The position numbers and the translations under genes are program-made. A DNA stretch of 64,000 nucleotides from assembly GCA_030248225.1 (NCBI GenBank), contig JASANE010011980.1, positions 16,063 through 80,062 on the forward strand. The letters run 5' to 3'. Positions 1 through 14,700 of this stretch are shown one piece after another. The notes below the pieces were generated by a model. It made no database searches. It was not told the DNA's origin and was given only the letters and a program-made list of their open reading frames with translations. This DNA is from Trileptium ribeirensis (taxonomy: Eukaryota; Nematoda; Enoplea; Enoplida; Thoracostomopsidae). Every line of letters begins with the position of its first letter. Position 1 is the stretch's first letter.

Positions 1-2631
1 CAGTTTGGCATGTTCTGGAAGTGAGCACCTACCTCCCCATAGATGACACTAAGGAAGGGTCGTATGTCCCTAAGGCTCTGGTAAGATAGCACAGGACATA
101 GAGCAGGGAGCTTGGGGTGCTTTTTGATGTTTTTTTGACACATCGACTATATAAAGTCTATGAAGTTTAAATAAATTTTTTAATTTTAGGATATGGTTGG
201 TTATATTGTGATATATATCACATTTTAACCCGGATACCGGGATATGGTAAACCATCTCGCTACCCATCTCTGGTATGCACACCAACATTTTCTAAAAGCT
301 CTACATCTGGGTGGGGAGACGTCGAAATTATTCGGTTCCCTGATTCACTGGACAAATTTTGTGCTTCCCGGGTTCAATGACTTGAAGTTAAATCTTCAAC
401 TGTGCTCTTTCTGTACACCAATGTGAAATGTTAATTTGTATTCTCCATTAAAATCAGCTGGTTAGTCAAATTAGATCAGTCGCGGGGCATGAATGGTTAT
501 ATATAATTCTAGTCTTAAAGTTGCTTAATAAGTAGTTTTGCTCCTATTATCGACGCACATTGGAAATAAGGTGAGTTTTTGAGTTTTATTTATTTTTCTG
601 ATGCTGGATCGTTACGGAATATGTAGCATCGACTATTCTAGGTTAGTACCATGTTTATAGTTTGTAGTGGCGTTTTTCCTTAGTTGGCGTGAATTTTTAC
701 TAAACTCGGTGTAATTAGCATAAATTAAGTTGATTCTACGTTAACTAAACAACCAGCAACCTAACATTTTCAATGTGCTCCAGAGATCGATTTTCTTTAA
801 GAAAACCAGGCTACACTTCTTCGCTGGCGCGACAAAAATCGTCCTGTGTTTTATTAATGGGTTTGTAATTAGTGTAATATCGTACCAGTCAATGATTGAC
901 TATTCTCTGTTTCCTTCGATGAAATTGCTTAATACATGCTTCATTTTGGAGTTGCCATGAATTTCGTAATATAAGAGGACTTGCGTAACCTCTTTTGCTT
1001 CTAATAAATTCAGTTGTTTCATTAAAATATCCTGGCTAGGCATTCTATTGGGTTTGCTCCGTGTCTCGCTAACATTTAAGTGTGATTAATGTTATTGCAA
1101 CTTGAGACGTTACATTACACCTGTTGTGCTATTATGATAACCGTATATATTGTTTTTATACAGGAGAGTGAATTTATCATACATATATATGATCATTACC
1201 ATACCCGCCAGAACATCATTATAAATGGCATTGTTACGACTGTATACAAATAAATTGTAGTGTGCTCAATTCAACCTTTTTAACCAAAATCTAAGAAATG
1301 ATATTGCGGTTAAGACAAACACAATATATATTCATGCTTAATCTTTCTGTTAAGGATAGCCTATGTATACCTTGTTGGTTGTAACATTAACTTTCTATAT
1401 AAATTAGCTAAGTCGTGGTCAGTCATATTCGACGCATAATTATGTTTTTTATTTTTAGAAATTTCACTATTTTTTCACATAAATGGAGACTGAAGTTGAA
1501 CTACAGATGTGTTAGGACACCAAAACCATAATTTGGAAATTTTAGAGAAAAAAATGACTAATAAAAATACAAACGGTGGTCGGAATTGAAAATTTGATTT
1601 ACTGCGTGGTGACTTGGATGAGTTAGTTAATTAAATGTGCTATATATGGATAAACGTGAGACCATTATATTTACGTACCTCTGTCATATAAAGCAAAGCG
1701 TAAGCGAATTTATTCACAGAGATTACCATACGGCTTGCATTGTTTTTTGCCTTAATGCTTTATTATATAGCGAAACTTTTTTCATTTTATTACTGGCTTT
1801 TCACCGATTCTTGTTTCGCTAGGACTATTTTTTCGTCCGAGAGAGCGAATGTGGCAGTTTTTGTTCCCTCAGCACTTTGAAATCCCCCAAATGAACATAC
1901 AGGACCCCAAGTACGTTCAAATTTTACTATTAGATGCAAATTTGTTTCGTGTTTTCTTTGTATGTAGAGATCGAAATGTTCTTAGGGGAAGCTACGCTGA
2001 GAGATCAGATAATATTGTTATAGGTGAGAGTATAGCCACCAATGTTTTACACGCCTAGACACCCTGGGGATAGAGAAGTCAGCATTATGTTAATGATTTT
2101 GGTTGTCGTATTAACATAATAGCAAGTTTTAGTTTTTTTATTTAGTACAAACATCAGTATATATGTATTCTGTATGTCATCAATGCTTTTGCTTGTTTTG
2201 TCTAAATTTTGTGTTGTGTGCAACGGTGTTTATTTCATGTTTAATTTTTTTTTAATTTGTGTATCATTTTGTTAAAAATCGATGTTTCATGTGATCGTGT
2301 ACGGCAGCGCTATTTGTGATATTTCAGTTACAGGCATTGTAGAAAGTTTTCCAGTATAGTCCTGTTGCTTCAATTGTCTGCATGCATATGTTTTGTCTTG
2401 GACAACGCCTGACGCCTTTTGTTTTCAATACCACAAACGTGCGTATTTTTTGTGCCACCTGCTAAATATAAACCGAACTTATCGTGTACGAAATAAAATA
2501 GTATAACACAGTTTTGATTTTGTAGACATTATTTAAACATATATAGTTTTGTTGTTTTTCCAAGATTATTTTCATTATTCGTTTTGTTTGTTTTTGGTTG
2601 TGCATGCATAACTTAAAATAATATGTTGTAG
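1..2631. other. Noncoding stretch upstream of first visible tropomyosin exon
   Basis: No convincing coding exon was found here on either strand; the short open frames have low-complexity AT-rich composition. Because exon 4a follows with an intron acceptor (TTGTAG), this is most likely the 3' end of the large intron after tropomyosin exon 3. Exons 1-3 were looked for and not seen, so they probably lie before the window. A short string CTGGTTAGTC near 456 matches the end of the MITE at 5267 but no partner end was found. Confidence 0.6.
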
Positions 2632-2749
2632 TGCACGAAAGTCATTGGAAACACGTAAAATGCAGGACGAAGAGCGGGCGGCCACGCTTGAAGTCCAAGT
2701 TAATCAAGCTAAAACTATCGCAGAAGAAGCTGATCGTAAATACGAGGAG
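2632..2749 (+). CDS. lev-11: Tropomyosin alternative exon 4a
   Basis: This exon encodes residues about 126-164. After a split codon it starts [17 protein letters not shown] and ends [10 protein letters not shown]. It is the version closest to canonical tropomyosin, whose exon 4 has the pattern RK.LE.R...DEER...LE.QL.EA...AEEADRKY(D/E)E. The acceptor is TTGTAG and the donor GAG|GTAATG. One base of a split codon opens the exon (phase 2), as in 4b and 4c, so all three fit the same exon 3. The heptad pattern of hydrophobic a/d positions is kept. Confidence 0.93.
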
Positions 2750-5700
2750 GTAATGTTTATGTAAAGCCTGCAGTCGTTTCATCGAACGTTCATTTATGCG
2801 CTGTGTAAAGGACAATGCGGCCTTTGTGCCAGGCGTATTGGTTTTTTGAAGATACGTAAAATGGAAAATCTTAGGCCTCAATATGTGAACCGGATGTTGA
2901 ATGATTTCAACATTTCCTGATCGACGAGCAGCGTTACATGCCACCTTATCCAGGGCCAACATATTGCAGTATTGGCAATTGCTGTGCGGCGTAGTTCGAG
3001 CAGGTAACCTGGACCGAAATTCTCACTGCATATTTAGTATTTATTTATAAATGCATGTTGTAGTGTGCGGCGAAGTGGTCACGATCATGAGGCCACTTTT
3101 GCGCATAATGTTCTCATGCAAAAGACTGTCCTGGGTACCCGCTTGTAACTTGCCTCTCCAAAGAACCAAAACTTTCCCTGAGGGACCCCCGCTCGATCAT
3201 GAGGGAACTAAAATACGTAGGGGAATGTCCCGCAGGTTGAAAGGGGCATAGTTCCCAAATCATGTAGGGTTTTTATAATTGCATGTATAACATTTTTATC
3301 GTTTTTGTTGCATATTTATTGTTTAAGCTCTGAGAAAGCGTATTTTTGCTGGCAGGACTTCATTTACTTAAGATTTTGACATGATTAGTCGAAATATAAG
3401 CAGTAATATAGTTTTATTGTAACCGTTTCTTGTTAGAACGATCATTTTTTGTGTGACCTGAAAATACGTGGGGTTTTATCGGGTTGCTGGGGGGATGACA
3501 AGCCAAAATCTATCTCCCGCCAAAAGCCTGGGGAGCTCGAAAATCCTGGAACTAATCACGCTAAATTCAAAGGACACTAGTCAGATCCACAGTTAATAGT
3601 ACTACAATAAAATTTGAACAAAATGTATTTGTGTACCTACTTTTTTTAAACTAAAGGATTCAACTGTTTTCCTTTTAATGCTTTCGCGGTGAAACATTGT
3701 CCCTTCATAGTTTCAATTACTGCTTTGCTAATAATAGGGGTTCCACATTATTAAAATTTTGCTTCGCAAATTTAAGTCTCGACACTAAAGGTATTTAAGT
3801 TAGCTTTCGCTAGTTTGCCATTTATGTGGCAAATCTAGAATTTTATTTTGATATTAAAGCGTAGTTTTCGATATAGCGTTAGATGTTAGCGTGAAGAACT
3901 TTCCCACAATAGGTAAAACTAGTAGCTTGTATTATCGCCAAGGTGGTGAATTCTGAGTGTCGAATATGTAATTTTATTTAGAGAGATATGCATAGCTACA
4001 TTGACCATTAATTTATACGATGAGCCACCGAATATCAGCCACGTTCTTGGAATAGTTCATAAGATATACCGATTATTGTGCTCGCGATTTTCAAGTACAT
4101 AGTGAATGATTGCTTTTCAAAATGAGACCAAAAACACCCATATAGCATGAGCGGTTGCGGAGACATTACCATTATCATATATTTTGGCTCTATTGGAACA
4201 CCCTCTTTGAGCCAACCATGCAGCGTATTTAATGACAATAGCAGTACACCATTTGCCAAATTGAGAGCAAAAAACCCTGATTTACCTTGAGTGATTGTAG
4301 ATTATTTTCGTGAATTTGGGTCTTAGGGGACTATTTTAGAACCCATTTTGATCCAAATTCTACATCATAAGAGAACAGCGTACGAAACCTTTATATAGAG
4401 TGTTACAGAGGCTTGTTGTTCTGCGAAATCAGCCCAATTTGACTTAGATATCTACACCGGTTGTCGAGTTTTATTAAGTAATGTGATTTTTGAGCCCCTT
4501 TGGCACCCGACTCGAGCGGCATTGGCCAAGTTTTTCGAGGGGGGGACTGTTGGGATCGTCATCTAGCGTAACGAAAGGGCACAAATAGAGATTTCAAATA
4601 TTAAAATCAGCTATGGTGACAATCAACAGCCCAACCAAAGTTGAGTTATGCCTGTCAACCTAAAAACCCAATAACGGACATTGTGAAATTGCACTACTCT
4701 CACGGTTAGTAAGAATTTGTTCGCTTCGTGGTATCACTCACTCAGAATTCAGTTACTGAATCTGACTAGTCTTCATCTTTTATGAGTTTCAGTGACTAAA
4801 GATTACTATCTACTCATTTTGCTTTGCAAATTTTTATTGTATTAAGCTTCGCTTGCTTTGCTACCTCACTTGTAGTTTTGTGAGATATAAATTTTTGCAG
4901 GGTCTAAAATGAATGACGTAATTTTATGTTAAGAGATTGGTTAACTTAAGGAGAATGGTCCGCTGAATTAAAGTTGATGCCGGATTGATATCATAGCCTT
5001 CTTGAAGGTCTATAAGGTTACTGGGTTGAAAATACGCCGTTGTACGTTTCAGTTTGGCAATACACAGTACTGGCCTTACGACGAGCGAGAACGAGTAAAT
5101 TTTAAAATTTCAAAGTAAAATTATATTTTCAGACGAGAGAGAAGCGGTTAAGTGTCGCGAGTACACACTATATTTGACATTTTGATACGTCATGTAAATA
5201 TTGGGCATTGAGATTTGCTTCGTAATATAGATGTCCTGACGAAGCTTAAATTAACAGCACAATAAGCTGGTTAGTCCAAACTTCGGAAATTATAGCCGGG
5301 GTCCCGGTTCACTTGCCGAATTTTGACGGTGAGGTGCAATTTTTTTGCTGGATTTTGTCGCGTTTAGACGTAAATTTTTCTCAGCAGGGGCGTTTGAGCC
5401 GGGGGTACCCGAATTTTTGACGGGGGTACCTCCGTTTTGCAGGGGGGCATCCGAAAATGCCGCCCCCCGACTTTGGACTAACCAGATAAGCATGAGTGAG
5501 ACTTCAATCACAATATTGCTATGGTGTGTAAAACTAGGATATTTTGACCGTCATACTCCATAACATAACTTCGTCTTGTATTGTCTACCAAATCTTTTGT
5601 GTTTGTCCTTGTCTGTGTCTGAAATTGCTCTGTGTCGCCTGACAATATATTTAGCACTTAAACAGAGTAACTCGAAGAACAGTACCACTATATCATCCGC

Positions 5701-8700
5701 GTTTTCCTTATACATCTGGTTTAATACGTTTTTATCCGGATCGTTTATCTGGTCAATTAATTTTGTGCTCGCTTTAACGTAATCGATGGTTTGTTCTGAG
5801 AATAGTGCTATGTTTTGCAGGTCCAATATTCTTACGCCATGGCTGTATACAACGATCTCATGTACAACTTTTGTTGTATTAATGAGCATGCTCCGTTATT
5901 CGGTAGCGCCAAGTCCTTTTTCTAATATTTATATTCTCGTTCGGTCTATATTAAGAAACTCACACTATAGTCCGAGTCATTTGTGTGATTGTATAATGGA
6001 ATATATTGGTTAAGTTTGTTATTTTAAGCTAATACTGATGTATAACTTGGAAACCCATTTCATGCAACTATATTAAGACTCGATGTGGATGCATAGTAGC
6101 TGATAAATAACTTTAATTAGATACATTAACTTTGATCGTGGGGCATGATATACTTTGCGGACTCAGTTTTGTGATGCTTTGGAGCTCTGTTTTTGCATGT
6201 ATGTAGACATTTTGTTGCTTATTTTGCATGTATATGGACATTTCGTTGCACCACTAACCTTGTACTAATCTTTTTTTGTTTAGCTTATATTGTTCTTAGA
6301 TTTTTAGTTTGTACTAAGCATTTTTTTTACTTTACTCTTACTTATATTTTTAACTAATATGTCGTATGGAATCTCTGTTTTGCCTTCGTTGTTGCTGCTA
6401 TTCCAGCCGTCAAACACACCCTGCTATAATGACCACGTATTAATACATCCTTATTTGTTACGCAGTGAGCATTTTACTCATAACAATAAAATTTAGTTCC
6501 CCTTGCAGCACGGATATACCGTATCATTGACATTGCTTATTTTAAAAAAACTAAATTTGGACTTTTGAACTGAAGCGTCATTAAGTCCAGCATACATTAT
6601 AGGTCCGTTTACATATATGTACAGAATTTTGTGCCCGGTTATATAACAGTGTGATATTTGTGCGAAACCATTTTTGAATCACTCGTACCTTTTCGCAAAC
6701 AGTACCAATGCTGCAGTGAATATTTGTCGCCGCAGTGAATATTTGTCGCCAAAATATATGACTTAATGCATGATTCCATTAGTTGCCCTGTTGCATCAAA
6801 TTAACAAACAGTATGCTGTGTCCGCTAACGTATTGATGGTGTGATGCTATATAACAGCTTCTTTTTCATCTATCATCGATTACAGGTCTCGCAAAGCTTT
6901 AGAAAATCGAAACGAAATGGAAGACGACAAATGTGCTCAACTTGAATCAAAACTTCGCGAAGCTCAAGTGCTACTTCAAGAAACCGAAACTAAATATGAA
7001 GAAGTTAGTGTTGTACAAATATTCACGGTTTTCAGGGCGTCACACGTAATTATTTGTAGTTAATAAGGATTTCTGCATTTGAACAGAAGACTAGACGCAC
7101 TGGCAGTGTCTCATAATGGTAAGTTTCGCATTAGTTGCCTTATGAAGCAACTATGATGACAATTACAGCACCAGTAGCATTAGTTACATATGGCACGTTT
7201 CTTGTTCGATCATAGCGATATATGTAATCTTGCTATTTAACATAATTATAATGGTTTGCAGTGGACTGAAAGAAGCCGAAATCTCGTCTCAACAAGTTGA
7301 GGATAAGCTAGCAGAAATGGAACAACGTGTTTTGTCTGCGCAGGAAATTGCAAGCGATGCCGATAAGAAATATGATGAGGTAGCATTGGACGTTGGAAGC
7401 TGTAGAAGTTTTGCAGTGCCTGATTGGCGAACCTTTGTTTTCCCTGCTGCTTGTAACATTTAGAAGATATTATAGGGTTCTCCAAAGAGATTTACAGGGT
7501 TTTAAAGATTAGGTCATGTTTTTCAAACTCATCGGGCGAGAAACATATAGCAATGTCGATTTCCTCGTGATATGTATAAATATATCAATAGTTTGAGTTG
7601 TATCATAAGTGTCGGGATTAACTCTGAACATTTCCCTAGAATGTATTGCTGCCCAATATATTCTATCGGATGTCTCCTGAGTTACTAATCATACATCGTG
7701 GCCATTGACACATCGATAAACAAACTAGTTATTTTTCTACATTAAGAAAATTTATTTATTGGATTTGTTGTACATTCTGTTTTGGTATGCCCCAGTACAG
7801 CGCCAGATGCAATTTTTTTGCTTTATTCTGATAACATGTCCAGTTGACAAGAAAATTGCCACAACTTGTACTAAAATTCCATTTTGAAGCCAAAAAATAC
7901 ACAAATTGGGTTAAAATTTGATTGAAGTTACTTTTGCCTTGTGTCAGAATTAAATTTATTAGTACGCTATCAGCGAATGGCGAGCCCAGATGTATTCTTT
8001 TATAAGTATAGGTTCGGCATAAGTGAAAATATTTGTTTATAAACAAACGTGCTATAAGGTCCGTTCATAATCGGACGCAAAAAATCGTTCTAAAATTCGA
8101 CAAGTTTTGTTTACATTTACATTAGCTTATATAAACAAACGTTCTAAGTTTGTTCGCGTTCGTTTTTATGCACTTTTTAATCCGTGACTGTTCCGTTTTG
8201 GCGTGTGTAGTTTTTGCAGTGAATTATTTGAATCTATTGTCGAAAGCTGCTATATTGGATAAAAGTGATTTGGCTGATTTAATGATTGTAGATCTGTTTA
8301 ACTCTTCTAAAGTGTAGCTGATGGTCTCCTGTATACAGTATTCGCTATAAATGATTATTCAGTTTAGAACAAACGAACATCGAACAGATTTCGAACGTAA
8401 ATTTTTAACAGATTTCGAACAAATTTCAAAAAACGTGCCAAAATTTTCGAAAAGATTTCGGACAATATTAGAAATACTTCGAGCGATCAGCACTCATTTA
8501 TGGCGAGTACTGTAAGTATAATATACAATGTCAAATCTACAACGCAAAATCGATATTGATGTGTTGATTAATCGATCGCAATAATATTAATTTTCACGAA
8601 TAATTGCCGAATTGACTAATTTGAAAGGGTTCGCCGTAGGTTGCATACTCTTCAATATTTTGGTTTAGGATCGGTGAACATTTTAGCTCTTTAAATATTT

Positions 8701-11700
8701 TCGATTAATCAACGACGTTATCAAATTCTTATTAATTCATCAGCATCACTCGATATAATAATAATAAATAATCAACTAGTCCCCAGTGAATCAGCCACAG
8801 TGCTCGACAAAAATAAATTTCGCCGCAGTACCACTGAGTCACAAACTGTGTTAACTTTTCTATGAAGTTGTCTTTAAAAACTAAATTTCATGTAAACTGT
8901 GAATGTTGTATTTCACATGTTAATTGGTCAGTTCATTATTGTTTAAATAAAATACAACTCCATTGTGCAATACATGCAACTGGAATCGCTTTACGCTGCA
9001 TCATCACTACTATGTAGGGTCATTCCACGCTACGATGTCTTTTTGTGCCGTAAAAAATAACTAATGACTTTTGGCTTCGATTATCTTCATTTTTACACCG
9101 TATGACCAAAAAATGCCAAGGATTCCGAATTTGAGGTCGTTATAGTAAATTTTTTAATCGTTCTGACTATGGCTTCCCAAATACCACCCCCTGGTGCCCA
9201 GCAAGATACCGTAATATGGCCTCCGGCATGCCCCCAAAATACTATCGTTGTGAGCCTATATTATGGCACAAACGGTAAAGTTATTCAAAACCAATCTTGT
9301 ACTACCATTTTCACTGTGAGTGGTACAAAATGGCACCCCATACAAAATCGCCAGTGTACCTGCCTATTAACGGGGGAGGTAAATCCGAAAAATTTTATGT
9401 GTTAATGTGTGGTCGCAATATGTGTTGAATTCAACATATGTCTTTCTGTCGACGTTAAGAAAATTTACTTGGAGGTAAATGTTTTAGGTTTTTCGGACGC
9501 ACAGTTGCCAACCTCGAAACAATCCGTTTTTGTTAGATTTTTGAAATTTTTGCATCTCGAATCATCTTAACATCCTTTCAAAGTTTAGTTATAAATCATA
9601 GAAATCCGTAAAGCTGTAAACAACGATAACCTGGCAAACTCCACATGATCAAAATTTTACCTGGGTGTCTCTGAGCCGGAAATACCAGGGTCATTTCTCC
9701 TACCCAGGTTAGCTGGGAGAAACCGTTCCCACAGATTAACTGGTGGGCATACAATGAATTGCATTTTATTCATTTTAACACACTTACAAATTTCTATTGT
9801 TTTCGTTGCATGTTTAATATTTATATACTGAGAAAGAATGTTTTTCTGCAGGCCGCTTCTTATTTTACCTAGGGTTTTGTCACAAATAGTCGTAATATAA
9901 GCAGTAGAATTGAGTTTTGTCATAACCATTATTTGTTAGGAAGATCTTTTTAATTTTGATCACCAGGAAATACTGGAGGTGTTGAAGGAGATGACGTGGA
10001 CGCACAGTCGAAATCTTGGGGGAGCAATAAAATCCTGGTCCTCTCCCCATTTGCAGAGGGGTCAGATAATAATTGTTGTATCTTTGGTATAAACGATAAC
10101 ATACATGCGCGCTTGTGGTAAACCTAATTTTGCTGTGTTTGCCTGCTAACGATTCACAACTGCAGTGCGCGCCAGAAATGACTGTCGCACTCGCTCGAGT
10201 TTCGACACTACTTAAACTAATACTGTTTTTAGAACAAATTTGTCTCGAGCGGGCGACAGTCATTTTTGGCGGGATCTGGTCTGTCCTGTCCACAGCCCTC
10301 CGAAAAAATGGGGAGGGGTGGGCATGTTAACTCTTGGGAGAAATTTCAAAGTGGAACGGAATAAATTTTGCCTAAAAATACTAGATATTTCCATATTTGC
10401 ATGAAGTTTTACTGTCGTGTATGTACTTTCACGCTATCGAATTTTCAGCATTAGAAATAGTGGTAATTAAATGTTTAAAGATATTTTGGACACAAAAAAA
10501 TTTTCAGACAAAATTTATGAAGTCAGTTGAACATGGGAGGTTTGACCGAGTGAGAGGACGGACGTGGGGAAAATCTCACGAACATATAGGATTTGGAAAG
10601 TGGTTCCCTCCACACTGTGGACAGGCTAGCTGTGTTTATACTTTATTTTCTTTACTAACCAGCGTCTAATTTTTTTATTAATTTTTAACCTGAGTATCCA
10701 CCTTTCAAGTTGAATTGATGATAGGTATATGCGCACATTTCCTAATTTATGTAGCTCAGTTTACACTATATATTGTTAGATTACGCTTATAGAGAAAGTT
10801 GGTTCTTAACCGACACAGTTCACTCTGTTTTGGTGGCGATATAAAGTTGTTGGTGGAAACAATTATAAAGTTATCGAAAAAATACTAAATTGGTGACAAT
10901 TCTATGATGTAATTGTAATTTTTCATGTACATACTAATAAGCAAAATTTTGCTTTCGTATTACACATCAGAGGTATATATGTGCGTGAAAATTTTTTGAC
11001 CATCCGGAACGTACATAAATTAGAGGATTCTTCATTAGGTCAGTAAAAACGGCCTTGGAGCATTTATTTAGGTTCCTGAAGCCTGCAAATTGTGAACATA
11101 TGTCGGTGGCGTTGGAAGCTCAGCATTACACATTTCTAAACATGGTAGTACCATAATTAACTTTATATTAGTGGATTATTTGTTCTCGATTGTCGCTGGC
11201 GAAGATACAACGGTGGAAAAACGTGCATACAGCTTCGTAGCCTACCTTCCTACGTGCAACTGCCCACCAAAAATGGAAGATTCCAGCATTTGGGAAGTTG
11301 GCGACATTGTGAAATATATAAGATTCTAATGATTTTGCAATAACGGCTAGTCAAAAAACTATGTGGTTATTCACAAAAAAAACTTTTAGCCTAGTCAGTC
11401 CCACCAACATGGCTTTTTAGACAACATCAACTAAATCGAACCATAGTCATTTAGTACCACCCAATAAATGTGGCAAGGTAGTCATTTCGAAGATATTACC
11501 CACTTTCCCAGTAAAAGGAATTACGATAAAATTCGATCACGTAGTCAATATCGGCCATCAACTGTTACTTGGTTCAATAAACTGAACTAAAAAAACTGAT
11601 AAAAATAATGCTTATCTGATATGTGGTGCTTTTACTAGCAAAAATATTTTAATTGCACCATCAAAGTATCGTGACATAGAACACTGAATACACATTTGAA

Positions 11701-14700
11701 CAAATCTCATCATGCGAGTCGTATAAAAGCACCCCCCTCCCCCGGCCAATTATGGGCACTACGCGTACCGGTTATTCGCGGGCAAAAGTTTGGTCCCGTA
11801 TTCGACTTGGTCCGCATGCACCCGCGAATATCCATACTACGCGAGCACGTCATTTGTAAAAATTAAACCGACGTACGCAGTTATATGTAATGTTAATATG
11901 GTATTAAAAAGTACATATTTCAACGTATGTAAGCTGCTAAGTATAGTCATGCTTTTCTCAAAATTCCGGCAAAAATTTAACAATTTCGCAGCTTGTGGAG
12001 TACTTATATATTGCACCTGGAGGTATACCTTAGCTATTGTATTTGACATTCTGCATAATAATCGTTGGAGTGTGTTCTAGTTCATAGCTTGAATATGTAT
12101 ATACATATTTCTATTGTTGGCAGTTGTTTATGGATAGGTAAAATAGTTTTCTTCACGTTACTATTGTTTCTTGCTTTAGGTTGCTCGTAAGCTAGCCATG
12201 GTTGAAGCTGACCTCGAGCGAGCAGAAGAACGCGCCGAAGCCGGTGAAAAGTAAGAGTTTTTAGATATTAGTAAATTTGTTTAGCATTTTCAGCAAAATC
12301 ACCATCGATCTATTTTTTATACGTTTACCGTCAAAATTAATTTTAATCGTTGTTCGAGTTCTGCTTTTTCGCAACTACGTCCTTCTTTTAAGGAAGTCGT
12401 ACATATCTAGACCAGTTCGCTCTGTATCGCTGAAATTTTAATAAATGCATTAAAATAATGCGGATCTTGCCGTCATCTGCCTTATATATTCGCTGAACAT
12501 TCTACCATGGGCACGAGCAGAGTCCCCCTGGTTCAGAACTGCGCGGCGCCGGATTATGACTTGGTCTATGAAAATCTGGATTGTATTCGCCTCAAACGGA
12601 CTCCTAAATTGAAAACAAAATTCAGTACTTTTAACGAAAAATGCTAAAATAGTTTAAATCGCCTCAGAAACACTTATTACAGATCAAAGCCTTCGAACTG
12701 TGAGCCACAGATTAATAAACACCAAAAAAATTAAATCTTAAATTTATTAACAAAACAAGTTTTTTGTTTGTTTGTTCCGGGTGAGCGATGTGTTTATAGC
12801 CTGGTTTAATCCATTTAATACATTGGTCGTATCGTTTGCTTTTGTATGGTATTAAATCTATAAGGTGATTGGTGCATGGAGTAAGTGTCGATAGCAAAAA
12901 TAGACAAATTTTGTCAATACCGATCTACATACGTATAGAAGATTACAGTGGCTGAATACGATTGGTGTATTTGCGTGGTATGCATCAAATAAGGCGTGTA
13001 CTAGGGTTATGCAACTTAAAATGACTGTTGAAGTTATAATTTTTCTTAAAATTTGTGATCTATAAATTGGCAAAGTTTTCGTAATAATTTTTGTCGCTGA
13101 TGGAGGAATTCAATAATTGTCCTACGATTTTTTTATTTGACTAAAATTATTAAAATATGCCGGGTACTATTGTTATTTCGGGGCTTTAAATGTTAAATTT
13201 CTTTAAAAAGAAAAATAATGAAAAATATTTTTATAAAAAAATCATAAAAATAATTTTACGATGCTCCGATTTTCGGAAGCACAATTTGGAACCTTGCAGT
13301 TGTAGCTAGGTGCAGATTTGCCGCACTGGCGCCGTTCCCGCTCGCTGTGCTAGAAACTAGTACTTACTATTTTATTATGGCTGTCACGTATTGAATAAAT
13401 CTGCTAACAGAGGTCTGACAGAAATGGAGCAACATTGACCTATAACCTGTCTGTCAAACAAACTTTATATGATTATGGATAGAATGTGTACAAAAATCCG
13501 TTTAAAAATTAGAATGAACATCACTTCTTCCTGAGGAGGAATAATATATATATATAATATTTAAATCGGAAGAACTGTTAGTTTGTGTTTGGACTAAGAT
13601 TTCTACATATAAACAGGCACCACGACGTTTGTGTTTGGACTAAGATTTCTACATATAAACAGGCACCACGACGAGACAGTTGGAATGTATTTTGTTTTCT
13701 CACGATTTGTAAATTTTTCAATTGAGATGCATATTTATAATATAGTATTGAGGCTGTTAGGCATAACATACTAGCTACTCTTCTTAAATAACACTGCCTT
13801 GCGATTGTTTCTTAAACAGCTCGAGTGGCTCATCTCAAATACTACTCACTAATTACTGTAAATATAAAGTTTTTAAGCTTTTAGTTCGTTATTCGATAAG
13901 CCAACACAAAATTAAAGGTGTGATTAATGTATAATAGGCCCACTATTTATAATGAATTTCTGCGTGTACAGCAAGATCGTAGAGATGGAGGAAGAGTTGC
14001 GCGTTGTTGGTAACAATCTCAAGTCACTTGAAATGTCCGAAGAGAAAGCCCTCGAACGTGACGATACCTATTCCAACCAAATTCGTGTCCTCGACCGCCG
14101 TCTGAAGGAGGTTTGTCATCAAACCTTTCCCCAATGGAACAATTTACCACCCTTTTTGATTTACTTACTCACCTGCGTGAGGGATGTTTATTTGTGTACC
14201 CGAACGCTGTAGATAAGCTAGTTTACGCTTCATTTGCTGGTCTTTCATTTTATAACACGCTGATAAATAATAGATATTGTATGCTGGGGTTAGTTAGCTG
14301 ACCTTGGAGTTAATTGATTCCATGTGTTTTGCGACTTAAATCTCTACCTAGACGAAGCGCAGGTACTATTTTTTAGTTTACCCAGTTGACTCAGTACCTA
14401 CATAATACTTTGGCTTTCCCAAACTACCTCAACGGTACACGGTGGGGAACCGTACTGAGGACTCTTAGAGAGTGATAAATTAGAGGTTTCAGCAGTACTA
14501 ACGGGGCATTGAAATCTGGGAATATATTTTAAATAACTGATCCACCGTTAGTATTTAACGTATACTATATACCGTAACCTAACGGCTGGATGTAATTTTA
14601 ACCATTTTAGTCCCTCAATGAAAATTTTTTAGACTTTTAGCTCATCTTTATTCACATCTTATAGAAATAGAATATTTCTATAGTCGTTCAGAAAAGTGGC

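Larger units (their letters stand above)
2750..6885. other. Intron between tropomyosin exons 4a and 4b
   Basis: This 4.1-kb intron has no tropomyosin exon. It holds one copy of a dispersed repeat (about 3255-3550, second copy at about 9750-10040), a short repeat shared with the far end of the window (3916-3997), a 219-bp MITE (5267-5485), an antisense open frame of unknown status (5551-5889) and an exact 19-bp tandem duplication at 6713-6750. Confidence 0.7.
7380..12179. other. Intron between tropomyosin exons 4c and 5
   Basis: This 4.8-kb intron has no recognisable exon. It contains two palindromic MITEs (8336-8512, 10163-10278), repeat R1 copy 2, repeat R2 copy 1 (10285-10625) and a GC-rich hairpin at 11770-11833. 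The remainder (for example 8520-9650 and 10630-11760) is AT-rich sequence in which nothing specific was seen. Confidence 0.7.

Noticed and set aside
2642..2962. 106-codon minus-strand frame over exon 4a
   Set aside because: Antisense shadow of a real tropomyosin exon.
4035..4259. 74-codon minus-strand frame in the exon 4a-4b intron
   Set aside because: Hydrophobic, low-information composition and no support from splice sites or known families.
9018..9410. GGGTCATTCCACGC start and a 78-codon frame as a possible element or gene
   Set aside because: No inverted end or second copy in the window and no protein family recognised.
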